Notes under the pieces: generated by a model
Database searches by the model: none
The model's input: the letters and a program-made list of their open reading frames with translations, nothing else
Told to the model about the DNA's origin: nothing
Part shown: in pieces, positions 55,510 to 64,000 of the stretch
How positions within the stretch are numbered: the first letter of the stretch is position 1
How the letters are laid out: every line of letters starts with the position of its first letter
Made by a program: the position numbers and the translations under genes
Source: Clostridium sp. JN-1
GTDB taxonomy: Bacteria > Bacillota > Clostridia > Clostridiales > Clostridiaceae
Reading direction: 5' to 3'
DNA: 64,000 nucleotides
Assembly (NCBI RefSeq): GCF_003718715.1
Contig: NZ_CP033465.1
Coordinates: 1,798,001 to 1,862,000, forward strand

Positions 55510-56125
55510 TAATAATTTCCTCCTCTAGACCTAGTATATTTCCTTTTACTCTGTCTGTACGACACTGTTCAGCTATTATTATGCTCTGTATTCTTTTAAC
55601 TGCCATATCAACAGTATCATTCACAACAACATAATTATACTTTGATGCATATTTTATTTCTTCATAAGCTGATTTAAATCTTATCATCAAAGACTTCTGT
55701 GTTTCACTTCCTCTACTGCTTATTCTATTTTTGAGCTCATCCATTGATGGCGGAAGTATAAATATAAATACTCCATCTGGATAACTCTTTTTAACATTTA
55801 GTGCACCTTGAATATCTATTTCTAAAATTACATTGATGCCATTTTCGATATAATTTAATGCCTTTGATTTAGGTGTTCCATAGTAATTCCCATAAACCTC
55901 AGCATACTCAATAAAATCGTCATTTTCTATTTTGGATTTAAATTCTTCTTTAGTTAAAAAGTAATAGTTTACTCCTTCTACTTCGCCTTTTCTAGGCTGT
56001 CTTGTAGTAGCAGAAACAGATATTAAAAAGTTACCTTTTTCGACTAAAGACTTACATATGGTTCCTTTTCCTGTACCTGAAGGTCCTGATATAACTATTA
56101 AAAGGCCTTTTTTCTTCTCCTCCAT
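55502..56125 (-). CDS. gmk: Guanylate kinase
   Basis: Phosphorylates GMP to GDP. The 207 residues have the P-loop SGPSGTGKGTI near 13, the GMP-binding STATTRxPRxGE-type stretch VSATTRQPRKGEVEGVNYYF near 37, and a typical lid. Its start overlaps the remA stop codon (TAATG). Confidence 0.97.
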   Translation of the reverse strand: MEEKKKGLLIVISGPSGTGKGTICKSLVEKGNFLISVSATTRQPRKGEVEGVNYYFLTKEEFKSKIENDDFIEYAEVYGNYYGTPKSKALNYIENGINVILEIDIQGALNVKKSYPDGVFIFILPPSMDELKNRISSRGSETQKSLMIRFKSAYEEIKYASKYNYVVVNDTVDMAVKRIQSIIIAEQCRTDRVKGNILGLEEEIINE

Positions 56126-56406
56126 TATTCGTCTACCTCATTCGGTTCAACTTCATCTCCTTCATCTTTAGAAGATAACCTATGTGCTACAGTCTCAGGT
56201 TGAACTGCTGAAAGTATTACATGATCACTATCTGTAATTATAACAGCTCTAGTCCTCCTTCCATATGTAGCATCTATGAGCATTCCTCTATCTCTTGCTT
56301 CTTGAATTATTCTCTTTATTGGAGCAGACTCTGGACTCACTATAGCAACAAGTCTATTTGCTGAAACTATATTTCCAAAACCTATATTTATTAATTTTAT
56401 ATTCAT
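56125..56406 (-). CDS. remA: Extracellular matrix regulator RemA (DUF370)
   Basis: DNA-binding regulator that activates biofilm matrix genes in Bacillus; role in clostridia less clear. The 93 residues have the family core [22 protein letters not shown] and [31 protein letters not shown] precedes the ATG. Located between yicC and gmk, as in Bacillus. Confidence 0.92.
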   Translation of the reverse strand: MNIKLINIGFGNIVSANRLVAIVSPESAPIKRIIQEARDRGMLIDATYGRRTRAVIITDSDHVILSAVQPETVAHRLSSKDEGDEVEPNEVDE

Positions 56407-56423
56407 ATGTTTCCTCCTAATTT

Positions 56424-57305
56424 TTACTCTATGTTTTGTATTTGTTCTCTTATTTTTTCTATTTCATTTTTTATAGTCAAAGCATAATTAGTTATCTCTA
56501 AATTATTAGCTTTTGATGCAATTGTATTTGTTTCTCTATTCATTTCCTGAACAATGAAATCTAGTTTTCTTCCAATTGGCTCATCACGTTCTAAGGTTTC
56601 TTTTAGTTGAATTATATGGCTATTCATTCTAACTATTTCTTCATCAATACATGCTTTATCTGCAAAAATAGTAACTTCTGTCATAATTCTATTTTCATCT
56701 ATATCATAATCACCTAATAATTCTTCTAATCGTTTTTTTAACTTATCTCTATATTCTTTTACTACAAGTGGTGATTTCTCCTCTATTTTATCTATTAAAC
56801 CCTTAATAGCATCACATTTACCCAATATATTTTGTCTTAGCTTGATACCTTCTTTTTCTCTCATAGAAACGAGCATATCTATAGCTTCTTTTAAGGGCTT
56901 ACTTATAATATCATTCCAAGTTTTCTCTATATCTTCTTGTTCTTCTTGTACTATAATCGCATCTGGAAACCTAGTAATCAAATCAAGAGATATTTTTTCC
57001 CCTATATCATATCTATCTTGTATTTTTTTCAAACATTCAACATAATTATCTACTAGATCTTCATTTAAATCAACTTTAATTCCTCTTTTTTTTAAATCAT
57101 TTTTATTTATGAAAACATCCACTTTTCCTCTGTGAATTTTTTCCTGTATAACTTTTCTGATCCTATCTTCAAGGCATACTAAAGTTTTAGGCATCTTTAT
57201 GTTTATATCACAATATCTATGATTTACTGTTTTTATCTCTACAGTAAAATCTCCTGTATCGTTCGATATGTTCCCCATTCCAAAACCAGTCATGCTTCTT
57301 ACCAT
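56424..57305 (-). CDS. yicC: YicC-family endoribonuclease
   Basis: YicC/YloC family, reported as an endoribonuclease. ATG at 57305 (MVRSMTGFG) is preferred because GGAAGG lies nine bases upstream; the ATG at 57314 touches that site. The 293 residues have the N-terminal YicC domain ([25 protein letters not shown]) and the C-terminal DUF1732 motif ([20 protein letters not shown] near 248). First gene of the remA-gmk operon. Confidence 0.92.
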   Translation of the reverse strand: MVRSMTGFGMGNISNDTGDFTVEIKTVNHRYCDINIKMPKTLVCLEDRIRKVIQEKIHRGKVDVFINKNDLKKRGIKVDLNEDLVDNYVECLKKIQDRYDIGEKISLDLITRFPDAIIVQEEQEDIEKTWNDIISKPLKEAIDMLVSMREKEGIKLRQNILGKCDAIKGLIDKIEEKSPLVVKEYRDKLKKRLEELLGDYDIDENRIMTEVTIFADKACIDEEIVRMNSHIIQLKETLERDEPIGRKLDFIVQEMNRETNTIASKANNLEITNYALTIKNEIEKIREQIQNIE

Positions 57306-57509
57306 ATTATTCATCCTTCCGTGTAACGCCCCTTAATTCATACTAATTATACATAAATACTGATAATAATTTCAAGTTAAATTTACACTAATGATATAAA
57401 TAAGATTAGTTCGTACACTAAAACAATAATTATATATATTTGATAATGATTATACCATAAAATACGATTTATAAATATATTTACGGGAATATTACAAATT
57501 CTTTTAATA

Positions 57510-58988
57510 TTAAAGGATTATACAAATCAAACCGCCATTTCCCTCATTAATAATCTTCTGAAGAGTTTTTTGTATCTTAATTTGCACATCCTCAGGCATT
57601 TTATACAGCTTATTTTGAAGTCCCTCTTTTACAAGTATTTCTAGTGACTTGCCAAACATGTTGCTTTGCCAAATCTTAGACGGATCACTTTCAAATTGTT
57701 CCAAAAGTGATTTAACCATTTCTTCACTTTCTCGCTCTGTTCCCATTATAGGTGAAATTTCTGTCTCGATATCTGCTCTTATAAAGTGCAGAGATGGTGC
57801 ACTAGCTTTAAGTTTAACACCAAATCTATTTCCCTGCTTAACCATTTCAGGTTCTTCCAATTTCATTTCTGAAAGCTGAGGAGCAACTAATCCATATCCA
57901 GTTTCCTTTACATCAGTTAAAGCTTGGGCTATTTTGTCATACTCAGTCTTTGCAGCATGCATCTCCTTAACAGCTGAAAGCAGCTCACTCTCTCCTGAAA
58001 TTTCGGTTTCACAAACTTCGCTTAAAATATTATAAAACAAGTTATCCTTAGGTTTTAAATTTATCCTAGCTACTCCCTGCCCCATATTTATTTCATCTAT
58101 ATTTGATTTACCCATGAATTCAACATCTTTTAAACTGTCTATAGACTTATTTATATCTCTAACCTTATATATATTTTTGCACATTTCCTTAACTACATCT
58201 ATAAAATCAACTTTTAACCAATGTGATACTTCTAATTTTTCAATCCACTCTGGCATATCAATATTTATTTCTTTTATAGGAAATTCTCTAAGTACTCTCT
58301 CAAATACGTTAGTTATATCTCCCTCGTTCATATTCAAAACATTCATACATTGAACTGGTACATCATATTTTTCCTCAATTTCTTTTTTTAATGAAATTGT
58401 CTCTGGTTTATATGGATGTTCTGAGTTTAACACAACTATAAATGGCTTATTTATATCCTTGAGTTCATTTATTACTCTCTCTTCTGCTTCAACATAATCT
58501 TCCCTAGGTATTTCTGTAATAGATCCATCTGTAGTTACCACAAGCCCTATTGTAGAATGCTCATTTATAACTTTTTTGGTTCCTATTTCAGCAGCTTCTT
58601 CAAAAGGTATTTCATAATCATACCATGGAGTAGTAACCATTTTTGCATGTTCTCCATCCATATAACCTAATGCATTTTTTACAATATATCCAACACAATC
58701 AACCATTCTAACTTTAAACTTAGTATTCTCATTTAAATTTACTTCTATAGCTTCATTGGGAATAAATTTAGGTTCTGTAGTATGAATTGATTTTCCCGAT
58801 GAACTTTGAGGCAGTTCATCTTTTGCCCTTTCTTTCTTATAAGAATTTTCAATTTTAGGTATAACCATAAGTTCCATAAATCTCTTTATAAATGTCGACT
58901 TTCCAGTTCTGACAGGTCCAACTACCCCAACATAGATATCCCCCTGAGTTCTTTCTGCTATATCATTGTATATATCAAAGTTATCCAA
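57510..58988 (-). CDS. spoIVA: Stage IV sporulation protein A (TTG start)
   Basis: ATPase that polymerises on the forespore surface as the base of the spore coat, anchored by SpoVM. The 492 residues match the family, with Walker A GPVRTGKSTFIKRFM near 25, the N-terminal DIYNDIAERTQGDIY, and the C-terminal membrane-binding end. The start codon is TTG at 58988. The GGGGGG ribosome site is part of a CCCCCACT/AGTGGGGG stem in the 5' leader. Stands alone between yicC and der. Confidence 0.97.
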   Translation of the reverse strand: MDNFDIYNDIAERTQGDIYVGVVGPVRTGKSTFIKRFMELMVIPKIENSYKKERAKDELPQSSSGKSIHTTEPKFIPNEAIEVNLNENTKFKVRMVDCVGYIVKNALGYMDGEHAKMVTTPWYDYEIPFEEAAEIGTKKVINEHSTIGLVVTTDGSITEIPREDYVEAEERVINELKDINKPFIVVLNSEHPYKPETISLKKEIEEKYDVPVQCMNVLNMNEGDITNVFERVLREFPIKEINIDMPEWIEKLEVSHWLKVDFIDVVKEMCKNIYKVRDINKSIDSLKDVEFMGKSNIDEINMGQGVARINLKPKDNLFYNILSEVCETEISGESELLSAVKEMHAAKTEYDKIAQALTDVKETGYGLVAPQLSEMKLEEPEMVKQGNRFGVKLKASAPSLHFIRADIETEISPIMGTERESEEMVKSLLEQFESDPSKIWQSNMFGKSLEILVKEGLQNKLYKMPEDVQIKIQKTLQKIINEGNGGLICIIL

Positions 58989-58995
58989 GTTATTC

Positions 58996-59044
58996 CCCCC
59001 ACTACTATTATAATATTAACAGTATATATATACTTAAGTGGGGG
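58996..59044 (-). promoter_or_regulatory. Hairpin covering the spoIVA ribosome site
   Basis: CCCCCACT (58996-59003) pairs with AGTGGGGG (59037-59044), 8 bp around an AT-rich 33-base loop. On the minus-strand mRNA the 3' arm, GTGGGGG, is the ribosome site of the TTG-started spoIVA. It could act as the der terminator or hold spoIVA translation low in read-through mRNA. Confidence 0.5.
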
Positions 59045-59052
59045 TAAAATTA

Positions 59053-60369
59053 TTACTCTTTCTTTCTTCTAAACTCTACCTTGATACCAGTACCCTCAAA
59101 GTCAAAATTCTCTCTAAGCTGATTTTCCAGATATCTCTGATATGAAAAATGCACACAATCTGGATTATTTACAAAGAATATAAAAGTAGGCGGCTTAACT
59201 CCTACTTGAGTTACATAGTAAATTTTAAGTCTTTGTGTTCCAACTACTGGAGGTTCTTTCATACTTATAGCTCTGCTAACAACATCATTTAAAACTCCAG
59301 TTTTTATTCTTTTAGAGTAATTATCATAACACTTTCTTACAATTTGAAGCACTTTTTGAACTCTTTGGCCTGTTAAAGCAGATATAAACAAATACGGTGC
59401 ATAAGATAAAAATGAAAGTTCAGTTTGTATCTTATTTTTAAAATCTTTCATTGTATTAGTTTCTTTCTTTATTAAATCCCACTTGTTTACTATAACTAAT
59501 ATTGCCTTATTCAGTTCGTGTGCATATCCTATTATTTTTTCATCCTGCTCTGTTATGCCGTGTACTGCATCAATCATAAGTATGCAAACGTCTGCTCTCT
59601 CTATGGCTGTATATGTTCTTATAACACTGTACCTTTCTATTTCTTCCTTTACCTTACTTTTTCTCCTTATTCCAGCAGTATCTATAAGAATAAACTTTCC
59701 ATAATCAGTTTCTAAGAAACTATCAATTGCATCTCTTGTAGTTCCCGGAATGTCACTTACTATAACTCTTTCTTCGCCTAAAAGCTGATTTATAAGGGAT
59801 GATTTTCCAACATTTGGCTTACCTACGAAGGCTATTTTTACATATTCATCTTCTGCATCATATAAACTAGGATCCTTAAAATTCTCTACAATTTTATCAA
59901 GCATATCGCCCAGTCCCAATCCTTGAGAAGCAGATATGGAAATAGGATCTCCAATTCCTAGATTATAAAATTCATAAATATTATTTTCATCCTTCAGATT
60001 ATCTATTTTGTTTACTACAAGAACTATTGGTTTATTGCTTTTTCTAAGCATTTGGGCAACTTCCCTATCAGAGTCAGTAAGTCCTTCCTTACCATCTACT
60101 ATAAATACTATTACATCAGCAGTTTCAACAGCAATCTGAGCTTGCCTTCTCATTTGTGAAATTATTATATCACTGCTCTCAGGTTCTATACCTCCTGTAT
60201 CTATTATAGTAAAATTGTACTTAAGCCATTCGGCTTCAGCATATATCCTGTCTCTTGTAACCCCAGGGGTATCTTGAACTATGGATATTCTTTTCCCCGC
60301 TAATTTATTAAACAATGTTGACTTTCCAACATTAGGTCTTCCTACTACAGCTACTATCGGTTTTCCCAT
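59053..60369 (-). CDS. der: Ribosome-assembly GTPase Der (EngA)
   Basis: Double GTPase needed for 50S maturation. The 438 residues carry two G domains, GRPNVGKST near 10 with DTPGVTRD, and [13 protein letters not shown] near 185 with [13 protein letters not shown], plus the C-terminal KH-like domain (residues 355-438). Starts two bases after the DUF512 gene ends. Confidence 0.98.
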   Translation of the reverse strand: MGKPIVAVVGRPNVGKSTLFNKLAGKRISIVQDTPGVTRDRIYAEAEWLKYNFTIIDTGGIEPESSDIIISQMRRQAQIAVETADVIVFIVDGKEGLTDSDREVAQMLRKSNKPIVLVVNKIDNLKDENNIYEFYNLGIGDPISISASQGLGLGDMLDKIVENFKDPSLYDAEDEYVKIAFVGKPNVGKSSLINQLLGEERVIVSDIPGTTRDAIDSFLETDYGKFILIDTAGIRRKSKVKEEIERYSVIRTYTAIERADVCILMIDAVHGITEQDEKIIGYAHELNKAILVIVNKWDLIKKETNTMKDFKNKIQTELSFLSYAPYLFISALTGQRVQKVLQIVRKCYDNYSKRIKTGVLNDVVSRAISMKEPPVVGTQRLKIYYVTQVGVKPPTFIFFVNNPDCVHFSYQRYLENQLRENFDFEGTGIKVEFRRKKE

Positions 60370-60371
60370 AT

Positions 60372-61706
60372 CTATTCCTCCTCACAATGTTCATTTATAA
60401 TATCTATCAAATCTTCTCCTGTAAAACTGCGAATTAAGATTTTTCTATTTAAAGCTTTAGATAACTCTTCAACAGTCACATCATCTAAAAACACTTTATC
60501 ACCGTTGTCACCTAGTTCATATCCTCTTCTAAGCATGTTATCTGATATTATTACATATTCACCTATTTCTCTTTTTCTCAACTGATCTATTATGTCAGCT
60601 GCGGTTAATAATCCAGCAACAGTTATAGTTTTTCCAAAAAAGTTATTTACTATTTTCTCTACTTTTATATCAATTTTATCATTTATAAGCCTTATTTTAT
60701 TAGAAGCTTCTAGTATTTCATTATAGGCTGAAACTCCTGTTATCATTGTAAACGATCCCTTGACATTATCCTTTACTTTGGGCAGTGAATTTTCTATGTA
60801 CGTTCTAAAGAGCCTTATCATTCCTATACCATCTTCTAATTGTTCAAATTCCCCATAGAATTCTTTAGGCGGCACATCCTTCTCTGCTAAAACATAAAAC
60901 TCATCTGACATCCTTACAAAAGGGACTCCTATTTCATCTATATATTTTTTCTGGATTTTTTCAACCATATTAAGTTGTTCTAAGGCTGTATTCTTATCAT
61001 ATAACTTTAATGGATATAAATTATCTCTATATTTTGTAGCACCAACAGGCACAACTGCTAAGTTGAGTATATTAGGATATAATGCATATAAATCCTCTAT
61101 TGTCTTTTTAAGTTCATCACCATCATTTATTTTAGGACATGATACAACTTGACAATTCATCTTTATACCAGCATGTGCCATCTTTTTTAATCTGCCGTAT
61201 AAGTTGCCAGCAAATTTATTATTGATCATCTTAATTCTAAGCTCAGGATTAGTTGTATGTACAGATATGTTTATAGGACTTATTTTATATTTTATAATTC
61301 TATCTATATCCTCTTCGCTCATATTTGTCAAAGTAACAAAGTTTCCCTGCAAGAAAGCAAGTCTTGAATCATCGTCCTTGAAGTACAAAGTTTCTCTCAT
61401 ACCTTTAGGAAGTTGATCTATAAAGCAAAAAATACATTTATTATGACAGCTTTTAGGCTTATCCATAATAGGATCTTTAAACTCCACACCTAAATCTTCA
61501 TCATAATCTTTATCTATTTCAAGTTTCCAAACTTCACCATCTTTTTTCTGGATTTCTACATTTACATATTCATCACATATTAAAAACTTATAATCTATAA
61601 TATCATTAACTTGCTTGTCATTAATAGATATTAAAAAATCACCTATCTCAATTCCCAGTTCTTCTGCTATACTTTCTGGTTTAACTGATGCAATCTCATT
61701 TTTCAT
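60372..61706 (-). CDS. DUF512 PDZ-radical SAM protein
   Basis: Putative iron-sulfur oxidoreductase of clostridia, always near der. The 444 residues start with a PDZ-like domain ([18 protein letters not shown] near 12), then [14 protein letters not shown] near 92, a CxxxCxxC radical SAM motif, and a C-terminal DUF512 domain. Reaction unknown. Coupling to der hints at a role in ribosome maturation, an inference only. Confidence 0.88.
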   Translation of the reverse strand: MKNEIASVKPESIAEELGIEIGDFLISINDKQVNDIIDYKFLICDEYVNVEIQKKDGEVWKLEIDKDYDEDLGVEFKDPIMDKPKSCHNKCIFCFIDQLPKGMRETLYFKDDDSRLAFLQGNFVTLTNMSEEDIDRIIKYKISPINISVHTTNPELRIKMINNKFAGNLYGRLKKMAHAGIKMNCQVVSCPKINDGDELKKTIEDLYALYPNILNLAVVPVGATKYRDNLYPLKLYDKNTALEQLNMVEKIQKKYIDEIGVPFVRMSDEFYVLAEKDVPPKEFYGEFEQLEDGIGMIRLFRTYIENSLPKVKDNVKGSFTMITGVSAYNEILEASNKIRLINDKIDIKVEKIVNNFFGKTITVAGLLTAADIIDQLRKREIGEYVIISDNMLRRGYELGDNGDKVFLDDVTVEELSKALNRKILIRSFTGEDLIDIINEHCEEE

Positions 61707-61782
61707 GTATAAAACTCCCTCTTTCTTGCTTACATTTAGTAATATTACCTTAATACTAAAATTTAGTCAATGCAAAAAATAG

Positions 61783-61819
61783 AAAGGACATCCTTTAATA
61801 AAACAACTGGATGTCTTTT
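61783..61819. terminator. Terminator of pit
   Basis: AAAGGACATCC/GGATGTCTTTT stem (one wobble) with a 15-base loop, nine bases after the pit stop codon. The minus strand continues TTTCTATTTTTTG; the plus-strand side is also T-rich. Confidence 0.75.
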
Positions 61820-61828
61820 ATTTTTTTA

Positions 61829-62827
61829 TTATTTTATTAAATTTATAAAGAAAACAACCATTCCTGATATGAATGCACTGCATGGTATAGTAATTATCCA
61901 TGCCATTACTATATCTTTTGCTAAAGCCCACCTAACTGATGAAACCCTTTTAGCTGCACCTACTCCCATTATCGCCGTAGTGATAATATGTGTAGTACTT
62001 ACTGGTGCATCGAACATAGTTGCTATAAATATTACAGTTGATGCACCCATTTCAGCAGAAAAGCCATTAACAGGAGCAAGTTTTGCCACTCCGCTTCCCA
62101 TAGTCTTTATTATCTTTTTTCCTCCAAAGCTTGTACCAAGTGCCATAGATATAGCACAGCATATTTTTACCCAGATGGGTACCGAAAAATGATCTAAAAA
62201 ACCAGCACTTACAAGTGCCATAGTTATAATACCCATAGATTTTTGGGCATCATTTCCTCCATGATTTAATGCTATAAACATTCCTGAAAAGATTTGTGCC
62301 TTTGAAAAGATCTTTGTAACTTTAGAAGGTGTTGTATTTCTAAGTATAAATCTCAATATAGTCATAAATACAAAACCAATTATAAATCCTATAATTGGTG
62401 ATAAAAACAACCATAATACAACTTTCCAAAAAAATATAGACCAGTTTACTATAGTAAGAGAACGACTTGTGACAACTGCAGAACCAATTAATCCTCCTAC
62501 AAGTGCATGTGATGAACTACTTGGCATTCCAAAATACCATGTTATTAAATTCCATATAATTGCACCAATCAATGCAGTCATTATAATTTCCGGAACTACA
62601 TGACCAGAATCTATAATTCCATTACCTATAGTTTCTGCAACTTTTACGCTCATAAAAGCACCAATGAAATTCATTGTAACTGACATAATTACAGCTTGCC
62701 TTAATGTTAAAACCCTAGTAGAAACAGAACAAGCTATGGCATTTGCACTATCATGAAAGCCATTGATAAAATCAAAAATTAACGCAATAATAATAATAGC
62801 AAAAGTTAAAACTAATGTATTATGCAT
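61829..62827 (-). CDS. pit: Low-affinity inorganic phosphate transporter (Pit family)
   Basis: Secondary phosphate (metal-phosphate) symporter in the membrane. The 332 residues carry both family repeats, DFINGFHDSANAIAC near 22 and IALNHGGNDAQKSMGI near 195, amid about ten hydrophobic helices. Overlaps the upstream DUF47 gene by eight bases; that pairing is typical of Pit systems. Confidence 0.93.
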   Translation of the reverse strand: MHNTLVLTFAIIIIALIFDFINGFHDSANAIACSVSTRVLTLRQAVIMSVTMNFIGAFMSVKVAETIGNGIIDSGHVVPEIIMTALIGAIIWNLITWYFGMPSSSSHALVGGLIGSAVVTSRSLTIVNWSIFFWKVVLWLFLSPIIGFIIGFVFMTILRFILRNTTPSKVTKIFSKAQIFSGMFIALNHGGNDAQKSMGIITMALVSAGFLDHFSVPIWVKICCAISMALGTSFGGKKIIKTMGSGVAKLAPVNGFSAEMGASTVIFIATMFDAPVSTTHIITTAIMGVGAAKRVSSVRWALAKDIVMAWIITIPCSAFISGMVVFFINLIK

Positions 62828-63443
62828 TTTTCATTACTACTCCTTCAATAATGTTAGCTATGTCCTCGCAAGCATCTAAACTATCTTCAAGATATTGATA
62901 AATTTCCCTCCACTTCATTACTTCAATAGTTTCCATATCTTCCCTAAATATATCCATAATTGCTCTTCTAGAAACTTTATCTCCTTCTTCTTCTATCCTA
63001 TTCACTTCTATAATTTTCTTTGATATCAGAGTACTTGTTTTCATATTTTTTAATTCTTTCATTATGACAATTATTTCTTCACAGCAGCTAACTATCATAT
63101 CACTTAATATTTTAGCCTCTTTAGTACAATCATTTACATTTAACATGACAAATCTACTAGCAGAAGACTCTATGTAATCAATTATATCGTCCATACCTTT
63201 TGCAATTAAATAAATATCTTCTCTGTCAAAAGGAGTTATAAAAGTTTTATTTAGTTGCTGAAGTATCTCATGTTGTTTCCTATCCCCTTCGTGTTCCACC
63301 TCTTTTAGTTTTTTTAAATTTTCTTCTGAATTTCCTAAATCGTTTAAAAAATCTAGCAACAATAGTGCTGCTTTATGAGCTATTTCGGCACTATCTATAA
63401 AAAAAGTATAAAATTTATCTTCTTTTGGAGTTAAACTAAACAT
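62820..63443 (-). CDS. PhoU-like DUF47 protein, Pit accessory
   Basis: Helical-bundle protein of the DUF47/PhoU superfamily that regulates Pit transporters. The 207 residues have repeated acidic motifs (EVEHEGDRKQHEIL near 45 and EVNRIEEEGDKVSRRAI near 147), the metal-binding E-x-E-GD pattern of PhoU relatives. GGAGGTATATAAT precedes the ATG. Confidence 0.9.
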   Translation of the reverse strand: MFSLTPKEDKFYTFFIDSAEIAHKAALLLLDFLNDLGNSEENLKKLKEVEHEGDRKQHEILQQLNKTFITPFDREDIYLIAKGMDDIIDYIESSASRFVMLNVNDCTKEAKILSDMIVSCCEEIIVIMKELKNMKTSTLISKKIIEVNRIEEEGDKVSRRAIMDIFREDMETIEVMKWREIYQYLEDSLDACEDIANIIEGVVMKNA

Positions 63444-63743
63444 TATATACCTCCTAATATGAAAGTGTACATTTTCGACCCTATAAAGTATAACATAAAT
63501 TTTATTTAAATTAAATACAAAAAAATTTTTGTAAACGTTTGGTGAATTAAATTATCTAATTTTATTATTTACAATAAAATTAATAATAATTGTCTTTAAA
63601 ATAAAAGTAATAATTATAAGCTAAAAGATGACAAAAAAATAATGTAAAATTACATCGCCATTATTTAAATAGCAGTAGTTAAGTAACTTTACATTATTAA
63701 TATTATATCTTAAAATCAACTTAAATTTTCATAAAAAACACCA
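63444..63743. other. Intergenic stretch between phoU and the pit operon
   Basis: No gene. An 11-bp inverted repeat AATAATGTAAA (63638-63648) and TTTACATTATT (63688-63698) may be the phoU terminator or an operator for pit. Very AT-rich; no clear PhoB-type box recognised. Confidence 0.45.
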
Positions 63744-64000
63744 TTATTCATTTAAATCCGTTAATTTTCCAGTTACAACGTATATAGTCCATTCACATAT
63801 ATTTGTAACATGATCTCCTACTCTTTCTAAATACTTACATACGAATAGTAATTGAGTTATTTGATTTATGTTTGATTTGTCACTTGACATTGTAACTAAC
63901 ATTTCTGTGAATACATTTCTATAAAACTCATCTACTTCATCATCCATTTTACATGCTCTGTATGCTTCATCTACATTTTTTGATACATACGAATCAAGTG
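63744..64000 (-). CDS. phoU: Phosphate transport regulator PhoU (5' end outside window)
   Basis: C-terminal part of PhoU, which mediates phosphate signalling between the Pst transporter and PhoR. The frame stays open to the window edge, adding DSYVSKNVDEAYRACK ahead of the first internal methionine at 63947, so the ATG there is not the real start. Motif YLERVGDHVTNICEW near the end is diagnostic. pst genes are expected just beyond the window. Confidence 0.93.
   Translation of the reverse strand, partial: LDSYVSKNVDEAYRACKMDDEVDEFYRNVFTEMLVTMSSDKSNINQITQLLFVCKYLERVGDHVTNICEWTIYVVTGKLTDLNE

Noticed and set aside
1-64000. CRISPR arrays, tRNA and rRNA genes, riboswitches such as T-box or TPP near thiN
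   Set aside because: No regularly spaced repeats, cloverleaf genes or recognisable aptamer motifs were seen by eye on either strand.

Overview
The window is low-GC Firmicute DNA and almost certainly a spore-forming, butyrate-type Clostridium (cluster I). Evidence: strong AGGAGG ribosome sites, spoVS, spoVM, spoIVA and ylbJ, a crt-bcd-etfB-etfA cluster, ack-pta, and many Rho-independent hairpins. Species cannot be fixed from sequence reading alone; a C. kluyveri/C. ljungdahlii-like relative is a guess. No tRNA, rRNA or CRISPR array was recognised.

Layout, mostly on the minus strand. (1) 1-10.9 kb: ffh (3' end cut by the window edge), ylxM, ftsY, smc, spoVS, an Elp3-like radical SAM gene, rnc, acpP, plsX, rpmF, yceD. 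(2) 10.9-17.6 kb: ackA-pta, then plus-strand tmcAL and ylbJ, then coaD and rsmD. (3) 17.7-26.2 kb: a graveyard of mobile DNA: an internally deleted IS1182-type element with intact 18-bp ends, two further copies of its right end, an ISLre2 transposase relic carrying a truncated group II intron, an IscB-like relic preceded by a probable HEARO/omega RNA, and an IS3 relic. Two near-identical 3-hydroxyacyl-CoA dehydrogenase genes and a sigma-54 activator lie among them. (4) 26.3-37.3 kb: a catabolic island with a GntP-type permease, two propionate-type CoA-transferases, etfA, etfB, bcd, crt, a MaoC hydratase and a Rex repressor, plus relics of thiolase, crotonase and the rex 3' end. (5) 37.3-58.9 kb: the housekeeping block recG, fakA, asp23, rpmB (plus strand), spoVM, thiN, rpe, rsgA, prkC, stp, rlmN, rsmB, a zinc peptidase, fmt, def, priA, coaBC, rpoZ, gmk, remA, yicC, and spoIVA. 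(6) 59-64 kb: der, a DUF512 radical SAM gene, pit with its DUF47 partner, and the 3' part of phoU.

How it works together. Regions 1, 2 and 5 follow the order of two Bacillus subtilis blocks (yloC to ffh, and ylbH to rpmF). The mobile and catabolic regions sit exactly between rsmD and recG, so they look like an insertion hotspot. In the island, both CoA-transferase genes have a GG-N10-GC sigma-54 promoter about 100 bp downstream of the same 19-base palindrome, a good enhancer site for the PAS-AAA+-Fis activator encoded nearby. I infer a hydroxybutyrate or crotonate-type pathway: uptake by the permease, activation by CoA-transferase, dehydration by MaoC (R form) or oxidation by Hbd (S form), and reduction of crotonyl-CoA by Bcd-Etf under Rex control, with Ack-Pta yielding ATP from acetyl-CoA. 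Genes missed by a 60-residue cut-off were found by eye, notably spoVM with a TTG start and a 56-residue membrane protein.
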